Below, piece by piece: positions 19,001-24,905 of a DNA stretch of 28,278 nt. Source of the stretch: a virus; the IMG/VR virus record IMGVR_UViG_3300024520_000388, positions 1 through 28,278 of that record; one strand, written 5' to 3'. A model generated the notes under the pieces. That model was not told the DNA's origin, ran no database searches, and worked only from the letters and a program-made list of their open reading frames with translations. How positions within the stretch are numbered: position 1 is the stretch's first letter; every line of letters begins with the position of its first letter. The translations under genes and the position numbers were made by a program.

Positions 19001-19633
19001 TCAAGTTATCTTCAAGGAGATGTGGGTGCAGTCTTTGGTCCTGCTGGTGGTATGGTAGAGCAGACATTTCATTATGTAAAAGAAGGTATTGAAAGAGGCG
19101 ATCCAGTAATGATTGCTAGAGGGTTGATTCCTATAGGCGGCATAAAAGATATGTTTGGTTTTGTTGATGCTGCTGAGAGAGGGATAAGAACTAGACGAGG
19201 AAATCTTTTAATAGCGCCTGAAGATATGACGACAGGAGAATATTGGACCAAGCTTATAGGCTTCTATCCTAGTAGGGCGGCTTTAAGAAGAGACCTACTT
19301 GCATATTCTATTCAGGACAGAAACGCAGGCCAAAGAAACAGAGATTTAACAGTAGATCGTTTAATGCTACTCAGAAGAAGAATTAGACGCACGGGAAACC
19401 CTTCAGAAAAACTTGAGTTACAGGAAGAATTTGATGACATACTCTATAACTATAATAGGAGGGCTTCAAAGAATAGATGGCGGCCAATAACAACAAGCTT
19501 ATTGGGCAGAAGGATTCTTGCGGAGGTTAATCCCACTGCAGCTCAGTTGAAAACTATGCCTGTAGCTGCACGAAGAGATTTTTTAACTTCTGCACGAATG
19601 CTTAAAGTTTTAGAAGAAGGCTTAGGTAAATAA
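13016..19633 (+). CDS. Giant internal virion / ejection protein, about 2205 aa
   Basis: The frame opens at a TTG at 13010, but the GTG at 13016 has a better-spaced GAG upstream and gives a normal VAEEN start. Residues about 165-215 are hydrophobic and Gly-rich, and a second hydrophobic segment (VLITLAMIGLAGALGLPF) lies near 1915; both are possible membrane-interacting parts. Around residue 1005, IAGEEAFHIAMRIALTEEER resembles the zincin-like HEAFH segment of large polyvalent phage proteins with the first His replaced by Glu. Residues 1625-1700 (GRMSSAILNWMQLPQALWP) are a C-terminal block I know from giant marine phage virion proteins. It is probably ejected with DNA, like T7 gp16. No complete catalytic domain was recognised. 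Confidence 0.8.
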   Translation: MAEENSLGSSLILQGMRDANPELLGEESDPTIAEFLWQNEIVNKGQEENFNKDDFFQNLGTLRNDVGFFDSIGRSISRGWSTTIDSFDVAEKYLGEISGGVLSYKPFEHIATGSGQFTDKQLAERFMGREQDRRRNSPSFNQMQKLQAIVAEDADLWDMVSNAADANLILSLLAESLASYAPTLLAAGVAGAATGGFGAVPILTGAVVGSGMMTGTGLMEYLREEEGVETAEDFEKAFSDPDMMGRAAKSGAKYGVPIGMIDAFSMGIAGNVGRIINTGNRSVRAATRVSKAADKALSKSKGLKKLGKTSAVIGGEAAVQGGLGALGETLGSYWSTGKVNAGEVFLEAIIEPAILPFELAVKSPRAAARLITREKTNEFTKDPQDKIDSPETNMDRRILESAETPIEGQDTIDVQSIINVGPAGVVDKQIIDTQSMDPKVRKQLVRKKILRKVGGKKAGKFEYRFTEKGALIYNEEILPRLQAEAETKYQGSQGQAEAVDVAIDSAVDLEEFEGWRIQNIDDSTGGPTFQARNPKNGQLIRGFTLIDIKAKITDDLANRPLGQQELWDDLDEQRQGDFRGTLERVASIEDSSIEQDVANLTAIDTDKNLSEVERNASLLKYLIDGIREESTTKAGKPKKKFTKAAARRVNALLEMQDNLSGALSEQVAEEPQKGKQLKLNLRKKQKPVKMGPKNRARVETFVNEVEERSNNLAGLRAYLEGTIRDPKITARDPRKMLARSALDRIRSQDAGIQPETVSLTRQQENVLRDTLDKARIDEQLKEVMLAQYGKSHKMRRAARKRFLSEDAADQQLRERIFEAIETDKDTVRKMPDKSRTVATRERSTLELEQAEQLIGTEAWQALVLEEWQKEQARYPSRDTKTTNTQALINAFARVNSIRRQIYDLNIEVANDIVNETALQDRGVGGNSVRSLSITEQKELLEFIQNMLGRSVSVIFDTVNSMTDTVRRIQAIPENIVVQGYANPLEKTIVLALDRKFSKQIAGEEAFHIAMRIALTEEERGVLEGYDWIDIARQNQIDVSTYPIDIQAFEAVAKVFAKYIDGEKVKGLSPANKSSLGRVKNFLDKLANFVRGKGWKKRYPTPIDIFDSISRGDLANREFHFPVGPVAENFLDLNQEELVSIQSDIKREEKAANHWNTFGLFNRLLEHPSKLAAKVPWMHVTYALIDQMKRFQDKTVHDGLTIMRTYSNASRKDQREVEKFAHLLDFEAQGRNPQQMSEYILDSDNQDSPTIGFQIPLTEDAQELSDLQNKIKKYEFAMGGTINGQKIEPGARIELTEEQTKAYRSYKEGADYRRDMVKQAILIKLGELSEGATTNDLVEKILIVESEFAEVLGTKAEEAVQEELTRLKNARRMIKELDGNPFYMARMRKGTKQIIVREKMFDEDGQEIKGKYGPIQHLEVDSKRTGEFRKTFDKLIDSRAEELRKIWGPKFEVKSQEFSIEETITTALSDAKAGKDFAVVSGLSLMEMIMSDLNVEASDPVKGAFERLKKQLEKKSIEGLGEVRQAQNITGHWNPNVVGYANIVAKKQLHTLSYQLGKIIFDPQLEKEGKYLEVSRKEAADDSSPNFNRDTVRTIEAVQKYLKTYLDFVNDPVNKGAAIRNLVFHMAIGGRMSSAILNWMQLPQALWPLLCAINPGSYGIATPFMIAKNTALLAKAWADANRVAWHAGFKGPITAYNLKLELGMPQKIGVSEMLSLGLRDESEWNLIRELAPQGVLSPINMEDLTDNVNYKELFREGSLKAKSLGTTLSFLSNVSSYMFAYTEFTNRVATALVVHRAARDPQKGAQVRANLDALKNQTYFKDSPRLAPVQLEDNEEGYINAAHIAVVESQYMMGKFNRPQLFYLGGKGGNVLGALLPIATQFMSFPFQYLEMYFKNVRRVTKGKSAAERKIGVQTGVLITLAMIGLAGALGLPFMENIKRLILLFSDLDIEREMRETMVNDLGWGAEVTNVIASGALFQYLGFEGSKRAGMGSMVDSSYLQGDVGAVFGPAGGMVEQTFHYVKEGIERGDPVMIARGLIPIGGIKDMFGFVDAAERGIRTRRGNLLIAPEDMTTGEYWTKLIGFYPSRAALRRDLLAYSIQDRNAGQRNRDLTVDRLMLLRRRIRRTGNPSEKLELQEEFDDILYNYNRRASKNRWRPITTSLLGRRILAEVNPTAAQLKTMPVAARRDFLTSARMLKVLEEGLGK

Positions 19634-19634
19634 G

Positions 19635-19663
19635 TTGACAACGCTATAATTTAATAGTATTTA
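19635..19663 (+). promoter_or_regulatory. Possible host-type promoter before the glycosyltransferase block
   Basis: A perfect TTGACA lies at 19635-19640, directly after the giant gene's stop. At 17 bases spacing there is TATTTA (19658-19663), a weak -10 match. A perfect TATAAT is also present at 19645-19650, but only four bases from the -35-like box. The 61-base gap is A/T-rich and is the longest plus-strand gap in the window, whereas most neighbouring genes overlap. A separate late or delayed promoter for the downstream block is plausible but unproven. Confidence 0.4.
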
Positions 19664-19694
19664 TAGAGAGATTTATAACCTCTAGGAGCGTTGA

Positions 19695-20405
19695 GTGAAA
19701 AAGTTGTTGGTGTGCGTGGGCTATGATTCTCGTGAGGACATAGCTTACCAAGTGTGTCGGCATTCAATATACAGGAGAAGCACACTTCCTGTTGAAATAT
19801 ATCCTCTTAAACATAAAGAGTTAAGGGACCGTGGAATTTTCTGGCGGCCTTGGTTGACTGCTGGTTCAGGGCAGACTGTCGATTGCATAGATGGTAGACC
19901 TTTCTCTACTGCATTTTCGCACACCCGTTTTTTGACACCTCATCTGGCCAAAGAGAAGGGATATCAATGGGCTTTGTTTGTTGATTGTGATTTTCTTTTT
20001 ACAGAGGATGTCGCTAACTTGTTTAATCTTATTGATGATAACTACTCTGTGATGTGCAGAAAGTTTCAGTATCATATAGCTAATGATGTAAAGATGGATG
20101 GGATGCAGCAATCAAGCTATGACAAAAAGCTGTGGTCTAGTCTTTGTCTGTGGAATACTGATAAGCATTTTCCTACAGTGGAACAAGTTAATTCTAGAGA
20201 TGGTGCTTGGTTACATCAATTTCAATGGTTGTCTGATCAGCAGATTGGAGAGGTTCCCGAAGGATGGAACTGGATATCAGGGACTGACGAGGTTCCTAAA
20301 GCAATACATTATACAGGAGGTGGTCCTTGGTTTCCCCAGCATGAGGGTTGTGAGTATGGACATCTTTGGAAGAGTGAATTAGAGCACATGGAGAATAGTA
20401 AATGA
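19695..20405 (+). CDS. Glycosyltransferase with DxD motif (GT-A type)
   Basis: 236 residues. The start is GTG, with AGGAG at 19684-19688 six bases upstream. The protein begins with a strand typical of nucleotide-sugar transferases (KLLVCVGYDSREDIAY). It carries ALFVDCDFLF at 94-101, whose Asp-Cys-Asp (97-99) is the metal-binding DxD of GT-A enzymes, and a downstream AIHYTGGGPWF, like the metal-binding His loop of GT8-like families. The donor sugar and acceptor cannot be read. It overlaps the next gene by four bases (ATGA), so the two products probably act together on one glycan. No signal peptide or membrane anchor is visible, so the action would be cytoplasmic. Confidence 0.8.
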   Translation: MKKLLVCVGYDSREDIAYQVCRHSIYRRSTLPVEIYPLKHKELRDRGIFWRPWLTAGSGQTVDCIDGRPFSTAFSHTRFLTPHLAKEKGYQWALFVDCDFLFTEDVANLFNLIDDNYSVMCRKFQYHIANDVKMDGMQQSSYDKKLWSSLCLWNTDKHFPTVEQVNSRDGAWLHQFQWLSDQQIGEVPEGWNWISGTDEVPKAIHYTGGGPWFPQHEGCEYGHLWKSELEHMENSK

Positions 20406-22591
20406 TTTTAGTTACCAGCTTTCACGCCAAGTCGTGGGACACTTATGCAAAAAGGTTTATGGAAAGCTTCCAAAAACTATGGCCTAAGAGCGTGAAGTTA
20501 CATGCGTTTTATCATGACGGCGATATTCCCAAGGACGCTCCTTCGGGCAGCAACATCTCTTACAGAAAACTTAACCACCCAGAGATGCTTGAATTTAAAG
20601 AGAGATTTAAAGATAAGAATGGTGGCTCACCTTACAATTATAGGCTTGATGCCATTAAGTTTTGTCATAAGGTGTTTGCCTTGACCGAGATGGCAGAGGA
20701 ACTCAGGACCAATAAGTCTAAACAACAATGGCTTATGTGGTTGGATGCCGACACAGTAACCAAGAAGAAGCTTCCTCTCAGGGAGATTAAGAATTGGGTC
20801 GAACCTAAGGCAGACGTAGTTTACTTGGGTCGCAAAGCCATAGATTATTGTGAGTCTAGCTTCCTTGCTTTTAATATGGATAACATTCCTGCCCACGTTT
20901 TATTGGAGGACTTTAGGGGCTTGTATCTTTCAGGCGAACTGTTTGGGTACAGGGAGTGGCATGACGGCTTTGCCTTTGAGCGTCTACTCAGGATGCACAG
21001 GGTACATGGTCTTAATACTCATGACTTGACACCCAACTGTGAAGACTTGCAGGCTTTCAATAGTAGTCCTTTGGCAAAATACTTGCACCATTTTAAGGGA
21101 CCAGACAAGGGGCAGACACACGCGCCAGTAAGATATAATCATTTGGTTGAGATGGTTGGTTTCTATAAGCCTAAAACAATTCTTGAGACAGGCACATGGA
21201 ATGGTGACAGGGCTGTGCAGCTTTGTCTTGCGGCTCTGCAGGCTTCGCCAGGGGATATACGCTATGTAGGTTATGATCTTTTCGAGGATGGTAACAAGGA
21301 ACTTGATCAGCTCGAATTTAATGCCAAGCCTAATACTGCTATGGATAAGGTTGCCAAGAAGCTTGATCGCCTTAAGGAGTTGCACCCAAGGTTTGATTAC
21401 TCTTTGCACAAGGGTGACACCAGGGAAATCATGAAGCATCACAAGGTAGACTTTGCTTATCTTGATGGTGGGCATTCTGTGGATACAGCAGCCAACGACT
21501 TTGAAAAGGTTGCGGGGTCCAAGGTAGTGGTGATGGATGATTACTTTGTTAAGGATGAGGCAGGGCAAATACCTCCTGATAAGTGGCAGGGTACCAACAA
21601 GGTTTATGATGCTCACGAAGGAAGAAAGTTTCTTATTAATTCTCCTGACCCTGTGAATGTGGGCGGTAAAATTTCGCTGGCTGTCTTTGTTGAAGAGGGT
21701 CAAGACCCACCCAACATGGATAGAACCGCAGTTCCTATCATCGTTAATCCTGTTGATTGCGTTGAGAAAGATTTTCTTCACGACAACATCAAAGAGAATG
21801 TAAAAATTATTCCTCTCTACATAGAACGTAAGTTCGACTGGCATGAGCGAAAGCTTGTTATTGTTTCGGGAGGGCCTAGTATTCGGGATGATTTTACCGC
21901 GATCAGAAAAGCACAGATTCAGGGAGCTGATATCATGTGCGTAAAACACTCGCTGCCTATGCTATTAGACGCTGGTATAACTCCTTGGGGATGCATTATA
22001 CTGGACCCGCGAACCTTAGATGGCGAAAGTACGCATGGAGTTGTCAGGCGAAACCTGTTTAAAAAGAAATCGGACACCTTATTTTTTGTTGCGAGTATGA
22101 CTAATCCTGAGGTAACTAAATTCCTTAGGGATAGAGGAGATACAATCTATGGTTGGCATGCTTTTTCTCAGGCCAGCAGTAAGTTGCCAGAATTGCAAGA
22201 CAAGATGCTGGTAACTGGAGGTACTTGCGCTGCCATGAGAGCGGTAGGTTTAGGTCACACTCTAGGATACAGGAGCTTTGATTTGTATGGTTTTGATTCT
22301 TGTGTTGAGGAGCCATCTGAAAAAGAAAAGAAGAAGATGGACCAGGAAACTGATAAGCCTAAGTACATTGAAGTTGGTATAGGCGGAAGAAAGTTTTGGA
22401 CTACAGGAGAATTGTTGGCACAAGCTCAAGATTTCGAGAGACTTGTCGGACGTAATGATGTAGATATGAGGTTGCAAGTTTTTGGTAAAGGCATGGTTCC
22501 TGCGTTGTGGGAGAACATGCAAGCACAAAGAGAAATTTCACCTAGTTTTGCTTCATATGTAGCTGAACACGAGAAAGGCAATGATGGCTGA
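20402..22591 (+). CDS. Three-domain fusion: GT-like, SAM methyltransferase, DUF115/Maf-like
   Basis: 729 residues. Residues 1-235 look like a second GT-A glycosyltransferase: strand ILVTSFHAKSWDTYA, WLMWLDADTV with DAD at 115-117, and a WHDGFAFERLL acceptor-side helix. Residues about 245-430 are a class I SAM methyltransferase: ILETGTWNGD (motif I, 260-269), GYDLFEDG, FAYLDGGHS (351-359) and VVMDDYF. Residues about 450-640 match the DUF115 (MptE/Maf-type) pattern: VIVSGGPS (487-493), ILDPR (533-537), GGTCAAMRAVGLG and DLYGFDS. Maf proteins of this family transfer nonulosonic sugars to flagellin. The fusion probably builds and caps a glycan on a host or virion target. The domain calls are good; the reaction is inference. 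Confidence 0.8.
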   Translation: MILVTSFHAKSWDTYAKRFMESFQKLWPKSVKLHAFYHDGDIPKDAPSGSNISYRKLNHPEMLEFKERFKDKNGGSPYNYRLDAIKFCHKVFALTEMAEELRTNKSKQQWLMWLDADTVTKKKLPLREIKNWVEPKADVVYLGRKAIDYCESSFLAFNMDNIPAHVLLEDFRGLYLSGELFGYREWHDGFAFERLLRMHRVHGLNTHDLTPNCEDLQAFNSSPLAKYLHHFKGPDKGQTHAPVRYNHLVEMVGFYKPKTILETGTWNGDRAVQLCLAALQASPGDIRYVGYDLFEDGNKELDQLEFNAKPNTAMDKVAKKLDRLKELHPRFDYSLHKGDTREIMKHHKVDFAYLDGGHSVDTAANDFEKVAGSKVVVMDDYFVKDEAGQIPPDKWQGTNKVYDAHEGRKFLINSPDPVNVGGKISLAVFVEEGQDPPNMDRTAVPIIVNPVDCVEKDFLHDNIKENVKIIPLYIERKFDWHERKLVIVSGGPSIRDDFTAIRKAQIQGADIMCVKHSLPMLLDAGITPWGCIILDPRTLDGESTHGVVRRNLFKKKSDTLFFVASMTNPEVTKFLRDRGDTIYGWHAFSQASSKLPELQDKMLVTGGTCAAMRAVGLGHTLGYRSFDLYGFDSCVEEPSEKEKKKMDQETDKPKYIEVGIGGRKFWTTGELLAQAQDFERLVGRNDVDMRLQVFGKGMVPALWENMQAQREISPSFASYVAEHEKGNDG

Positions 22592-22847
22592 CATTATATC
22601 GTTAAATAAAGCTGTATCTGATGACGTAAAGAAATCTTTGGATGAGATAAAAGAATTTAAAGAGAAGGGGCTAGCAGAAGTAACTAAGTTTATAGAGGAC
22701 AAGGATACTGTAGGATATATAATATTAACTTTTGATGCTGAAGGAAATACTATTATAACAGCAGCAGGACAACTTGATCCAGCCGATTGCTGTATAGCTC
22801 TCGAACGTATAAAATATCAAATTATAAATAATGAAGGAGGTATGTGA
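22584..22847 (+). CDS. Conserved-looking small phage protein, unknown
   Basis: 87 residues from the second of two adjacent ATGs (22581 and 22584), chosen because AAAGG lies about six bases upstream. The first half is a charged helix (SLDEIKEFKEKGLAEVTKFI). The second half is a compact alpha/beta segment (GYIILTFDAEGNTIITAAG, then DPADCCIALERIKYQII). The vicinal cysteines at about 70-71 are notable. It overlaps the fusion gene upstream, and its stop overlaps the next start. I recognise no function. Its position just before the holin candidate suggests a late gene, possibly tied to lysis timing or glycan modification. Confidence 0.7.
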   Translation: MADIISLNKAVSDDVKKSLDEIKEFKEKGLAEVTKFIEDKDTVGYIILTFDAEGNTIITAAGQLDPADCCIALERIKYQIINNEGGM

Positions 22848-23131
22848 TGTCTGATCCAATTACTACTACAGTCGAGTCAGTGAGTTGGTGGATGCAAATT
22901 TGGGGAGCAAGGGACGCTATCTTAGGTGGTGCTTTAGGTGTTGTTGCAGCAGCGGCAACCGTAGTGGGCGGCACTAAGACCCCTACTCCTGGTTCATGGC
23001 TAGCAAAAATTTATAAGGTGATCGAGTGGGCTTCTCTTACTTTCGGCAAAGCCAAAGACACAGGCGAGAAGGAAAAATATGTAGCCGAGACTGAAAAAGT
23101 TGAAGTTACGATTGACGTAGAGCCTAAATAA
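22847..23131 (+). CDS. Putative holin
   Basis: 94 residues from the ATG at 22847, with a near-perfect AAGGAGG at 22834-22840, the strongest ribosome site in the area. A GTG one codon earlier is also in frame. One clear membrane segment spans about residues 24-43 (AILGGALGVVAAAATVVGG). An amphipathic helix follows (WLAKIYKVIEWASLTFGKAK), then a highly charged C-terminal tail. This topology and the location directly before the spanin genes fit a small holin that opens the inner membrane at lysis. Holins share little sequence, so the assignment rests on topology and context. It could also be a membrane regulator of lysis. Confidence 0.6.
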   Translation: MSDPITTTVESVSWWMQIWGARDAILGGALGVVAAAATVVGGTKTPTPGSWLAKIYKVIEWASLTFGKAKDTGEKEKYVAETEKVEVTIDVEPK

Positions 23132-23133
23132 TT

Positions 23134-23352
23134 ATGGGTATCTTTAGTATTGTAGTTAAAATTTTCGGGGTGGTTGCTAAGTTAGCGCCGCTCCTGTTTG
23201 CCTATGGTGCTGGAAAGAGGGGTGCTCAAAAGAAACAACTGGAGTTATCCTTAAAGAATGTGAAGGAAAGCAATGAAGTATCTCAGTCTATCAAGCGTCT
23301 TAGTGTCGGGACTGTTCTTAGCAAGTTGCGGAATAATTGGAAGCGGGGATGA
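23134..23352 (+). CDS. Rz-like inner-membrane spanin
   Basis: 72 residues. An N-terminal membrane segment (FSIVVKIFGVVAKLAPLLFAYGAG, about 4-27) is followed by a charged helical part (KRGAQKKQLELSLKNVKES) and the end LSKLRNNWKRG. The final Leu-Arg-x-x-Trp pattern is one I know from short Rz-type proteins of prophages. The frame contains the start of an Rz1-like lipoprotein, the classical overlapping spanin layout. Its product would span the inner membrane and reach for the outer-membrane partner so that the two membranes fuse at the last step of lysis. The periplasmic part is only about 45 residues, short compared with lambda Rz. The ribosome site is weak. Confidence 0.72.
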   Translation: MGIFSIVVKIFGVVAKLAPLLFAYGAGKRGAQKKQLELSLKNVKESNEVSQSIKRLSVGTVLSKLRNNWKRG

Positions 23353-23461
23353 TTGCGCGTGGACCAGACCTATACTTGTTTCCGATGAGGATGTTCTGAC
23401 TGAAGCTACAGCACGGGATATTCTTGTGCATAACGAAGTGTGGGAAAGACTTTGTGAATAA
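23273..23461 (+). CDS. Rz1-like outer-membrane spanin lipoprotein
   Basis: 62 residues, starting inside the Rz-like gene in another frame (80 bases overlap), with AAGGAAAG just upstream. A signal peptide (MKYLSLSSVLVSGLFLASC) ends in a lipobox, Leu-Ala-Ser-Cys19, so the mature lipoprotein begins at Cys19. The mature part has CAWTRPILVSDEDVLTEATARDILVHNE, a pattern familiar from Rz1-like proteins of many phages and prophages, plus Cys28 and Cys61 that could form a disulfide. It would sit in the outer membrane and pair with the Rz-like product. Nested position, lipobox and family pattern together make this a firm call. Confidence 0.82.
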   Translation: MKYLSLSSVLVSGLFLASCGIIGSGDDCAWTRPILVSDEDVLTEATARDILVHNEVWERLCE

Positions 23462-23472
23462 TTTAGGAGAAG

Positions 23473-24306
23473 ATGATGCGTAAGTTACTAGCTGCTTTAT
23501 CTGTAATACTGTTGCTGTCTGGCACAGCCTATGCAGCGGGTTACAAAGACCCAATACCAGTTAAACAACATTTAGAGATGCTCTATCCAACTGTGTTGGT
23601 GGCTGTCGGTGGTGGCAGTGGTTCAGGCACCGTAATTTTTTCTGAAAGGTATCAGGATGAGTTTGCTTCTTTAGTTCTTACTAACTGGCATGTGGTTAGA
23701 GGTGCGATAGCGGTTACAGAGGAATGGGATTCAAAGAATAAGGTGAAGGTGGAGAAAGAAACTCGCCGCCCAGTCAAGATTGAAATCTTTGAGTACAATA
23801 ATTACAGTAAGAGTATAGGAACTACAGGTCGGACAGCAACCATTGTAGCTTATGATAAGAAGAGGGACTTAGCTCTGCTTAGGGTTGATGATAGGGAACG
23901 CGCCCTTGATCATGTGGCAACGCTCTATCCTGAGGGTGAGGATGATGGCCCGTGGATTTTTCAGAAGGCGTGGGCAGTTGGAGCAGGACTTGGTAAGCCA
24001 CCCTTCCCAACGCAGGGATTGCTTTCAGGATTTGCGAAAGACAATTATGGTAACGATCTTATATTGGGAAGTGCGCCCATAATTTTTGGTAATTCGGGCG
24101 GCTCTGGTTACGTCATGTCTCCACGAGGTACCTACGAATTGATAGGTGTTCCAAGCATGGTGTCGGCTTATGGGTGGGGTTCAGTCGTATCTCACATGGG
24201 CTGGTGGAGACCGATATCTGAGATCAGAATTTTTTTACGGGCGAATGACTATGGTTTTGTGCTGGGTGATCCTGAGGTAGAGGATGACCAAGAACAAGGT
24301 AACTAA
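23473..24306 (+). CDS. Secreted trypsin-like serine protease
   Basis: 277 residues, with GGAGAAG upstream. An N-terminal signal peptide (MMRKLLAALSVILLLSGTAYA) predicts export to the periplasm. A chymotrypsin-type catalytic triad is visible in order: LTNWHVV with His73, KRDLALLRVD with Asp132, and FGNSGGSGYV with Ser208. The spacing suits a trypsin-like or DegP-type protease domain. The C-terminal 25 residues are acidic, and there is no PDZ domain. It follows the spanin pair by 11 bases and overlaps the next gene. A periplasmic protease next to lysis genes could act on the envelope, on surface receptors or on host enzymes during lysis. The substrate is unknown. Confidence 0.85.
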   Translation: MMRKLLAALSVILLLSGTAYAAGYKDPIPVKQHLEMLYPTVLVAVGGGSGSGTVIFSERYQDEFASLVLTNWHVVRGAIAVTEEWDSKNKVKVEKETRRPVKIEIFEYNNYSKSIGTTGRTATIVAYDKKRDLALLRVDDRERALDHVATLYPEGEDDGPWIFQKAWAVGAGLGKPPFPTQGLLSGFAKDNYGNDLILGSAPIIFGNSGGSGYVMSPRGTYELIGVPSMVSAYGWGSVVSHMGWWRPISEIRIFLRANDYGFVLGDPEVEDDQEQGN

Positions 24307-24754
24307 TCTTCAAGAAGCGCATCTCTCTAGCAAGGCACCAGACTTTATAGACCCCCATAGTTACCGCACCCCAGCGATGATCAAGGGGTTGAAGTATGAG
24401 GGGGAAGTCAAACAACATTTAAAGGAAATCTTTGATCGGGAAACCAAGATTTTTCTTGGGCCTTGGATAAGATATTTTGATGGGCTTAAGTGGCGCTTCG
24501 CTCAACCTGACGTTGTTCTCTTCAATGAACACTTGGTCATAGGAGAAATTAAATTAACGTGGAGACCTGGGGCGGTGAGAAAGCTAGCTAATCTTTATGA
24601 ACCTTTATGCCGCAAGGTGTGGCCTGACTACCAAGTAAAGAAGGTTCAGATATGTAAAGGGATTAAGAATAATTGTAAGGTAAATGAGTGGCACCAGCTT
24701 GAGGATATCATGCATCCAGATAAGCCAGATCATTTCGATGTTCACTGGTTCTAA
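24284..24754 (+). CDS. PD-(D/E)XK nuclease-like protein
   Basis: 156 residues, overlapping the protease by 23 bases, with GAGG just upstream. The nuclease core reads KYEGEVKQHLKEIF (helix with Glu39 and Glu41), KWRFAQPDVVLF (Asp76) and HLVIGEIKLTWRPGA (Glu88, Lys90), the PD...ExK pattern of this fold. The next helix (AVRKLANLYEPL) fits the usual order. The C-terminal third contains three cysteines (109, 124, 131) and a basic patch. Such enzymes act in phage recombination, DNA trimming or host-DNA breakdown. It is the last gene of the plus-strand arm and lies away from the replication genes on the other strand. Fold call is good; exact role unknown. Confidence 0.68.
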   Translation: MTKNKVTNLQEAHLSSKAPDFIDPHSYRTPAMIKGLKYEGEVKQHLKEIFDRETKIFLGPWIRYFDGLKWRFAQPDVVLFNEHLVIGEIKLTWRPGAVRKLANLYEPLCRKVWPDYQVKKVQICKGIKNNCKVNEWHQLEDIMHPDKPDHFDVHWF

Positions 24755-24894
24755 GTAAGCCTCTTTTCCTTAAGTTTTGCTTGACGTTGGCGCTTACGCA
24801 AATGGTATATTTTTTTTCGCCAAAGAAAACTGGTTACACTTAGTAGACGTTCTTCAGTCCAAGTCATCAGGAAGTTATTCCAAAACCAATACAT
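24751..24894 (-). CDS. Possible small basic protein, 47 aa
   Basis: An ATG at 24892-24894 on the minus strand opens 47 codons, ending in TAG at 24751-24753. AAAGGTGA lies about six bases upstream of the start, a good ribosome site, and the gap to the MazG stop is only 11 bases, as expected for the last gene of the minus-strand operon. The product is aromatic at the N-terminus (MYWFWNNFLMTW) and strongly basic at the C-terminus (HLRKRQRQAKLKEKR). It fills the only noticeable gap in the annotation and ends overlapping the last plus-strand gene by four bases. No family is recognised. Its reality is uncertain because of its size. Confidence 0.45.
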   Translation of the reverse strand: MYWFWNNFLMTWTEERLLSVTSFLWRKKIYHLRKRQRQAKLKEKRLT

Positions 24895-24905
24895 ATAGTT
24901 CACCT

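Noticed and set aside
19645-19650. Perfect TATAAT as the -10 of the promoter at 19635
   Set aside because: It is only four bases from TTGACA, and the sequence 17 bases upstream of it (TTAGGT) is a poor -35, so it cannot pair normally with either.
19861-20382. Overlapping frames in both strands of the first glycosyltransferase gene
   Set aside because: The DxD motif and the GT-type start and end are in the annotated frame; the other frames have no motif and no ribosome site of note.
20984-21949. Long minus-strand open frame of 321 codons inside the triple-fusion gene
   Set aside because: It is antisense to clear methyltransferase and DUF115 motifs on the plus strand, has no recognisable domain, and its openness is explained by the AAG-rich codon usage of the real gene.
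24284-24754. Cas4/AddB-like Fe-S nuclease as the client of the Fe-S carrier
   Set aside because: There are three cysteines after the nuclease core (109, 124, 131) but no N-terminal fourth cysteine, and their spacing does not match the Cas4/AddB pattern.
24787-24823. Inverted repeat TTGGCG...CGCCAA with an adjacent T run as a terminator
   Set aside because: The loop is 25 bases and contains the T run, so it does not have the compact stem followed by U tract of an intrinsic terminator. A smaller imperfect stem upstream is also weak.
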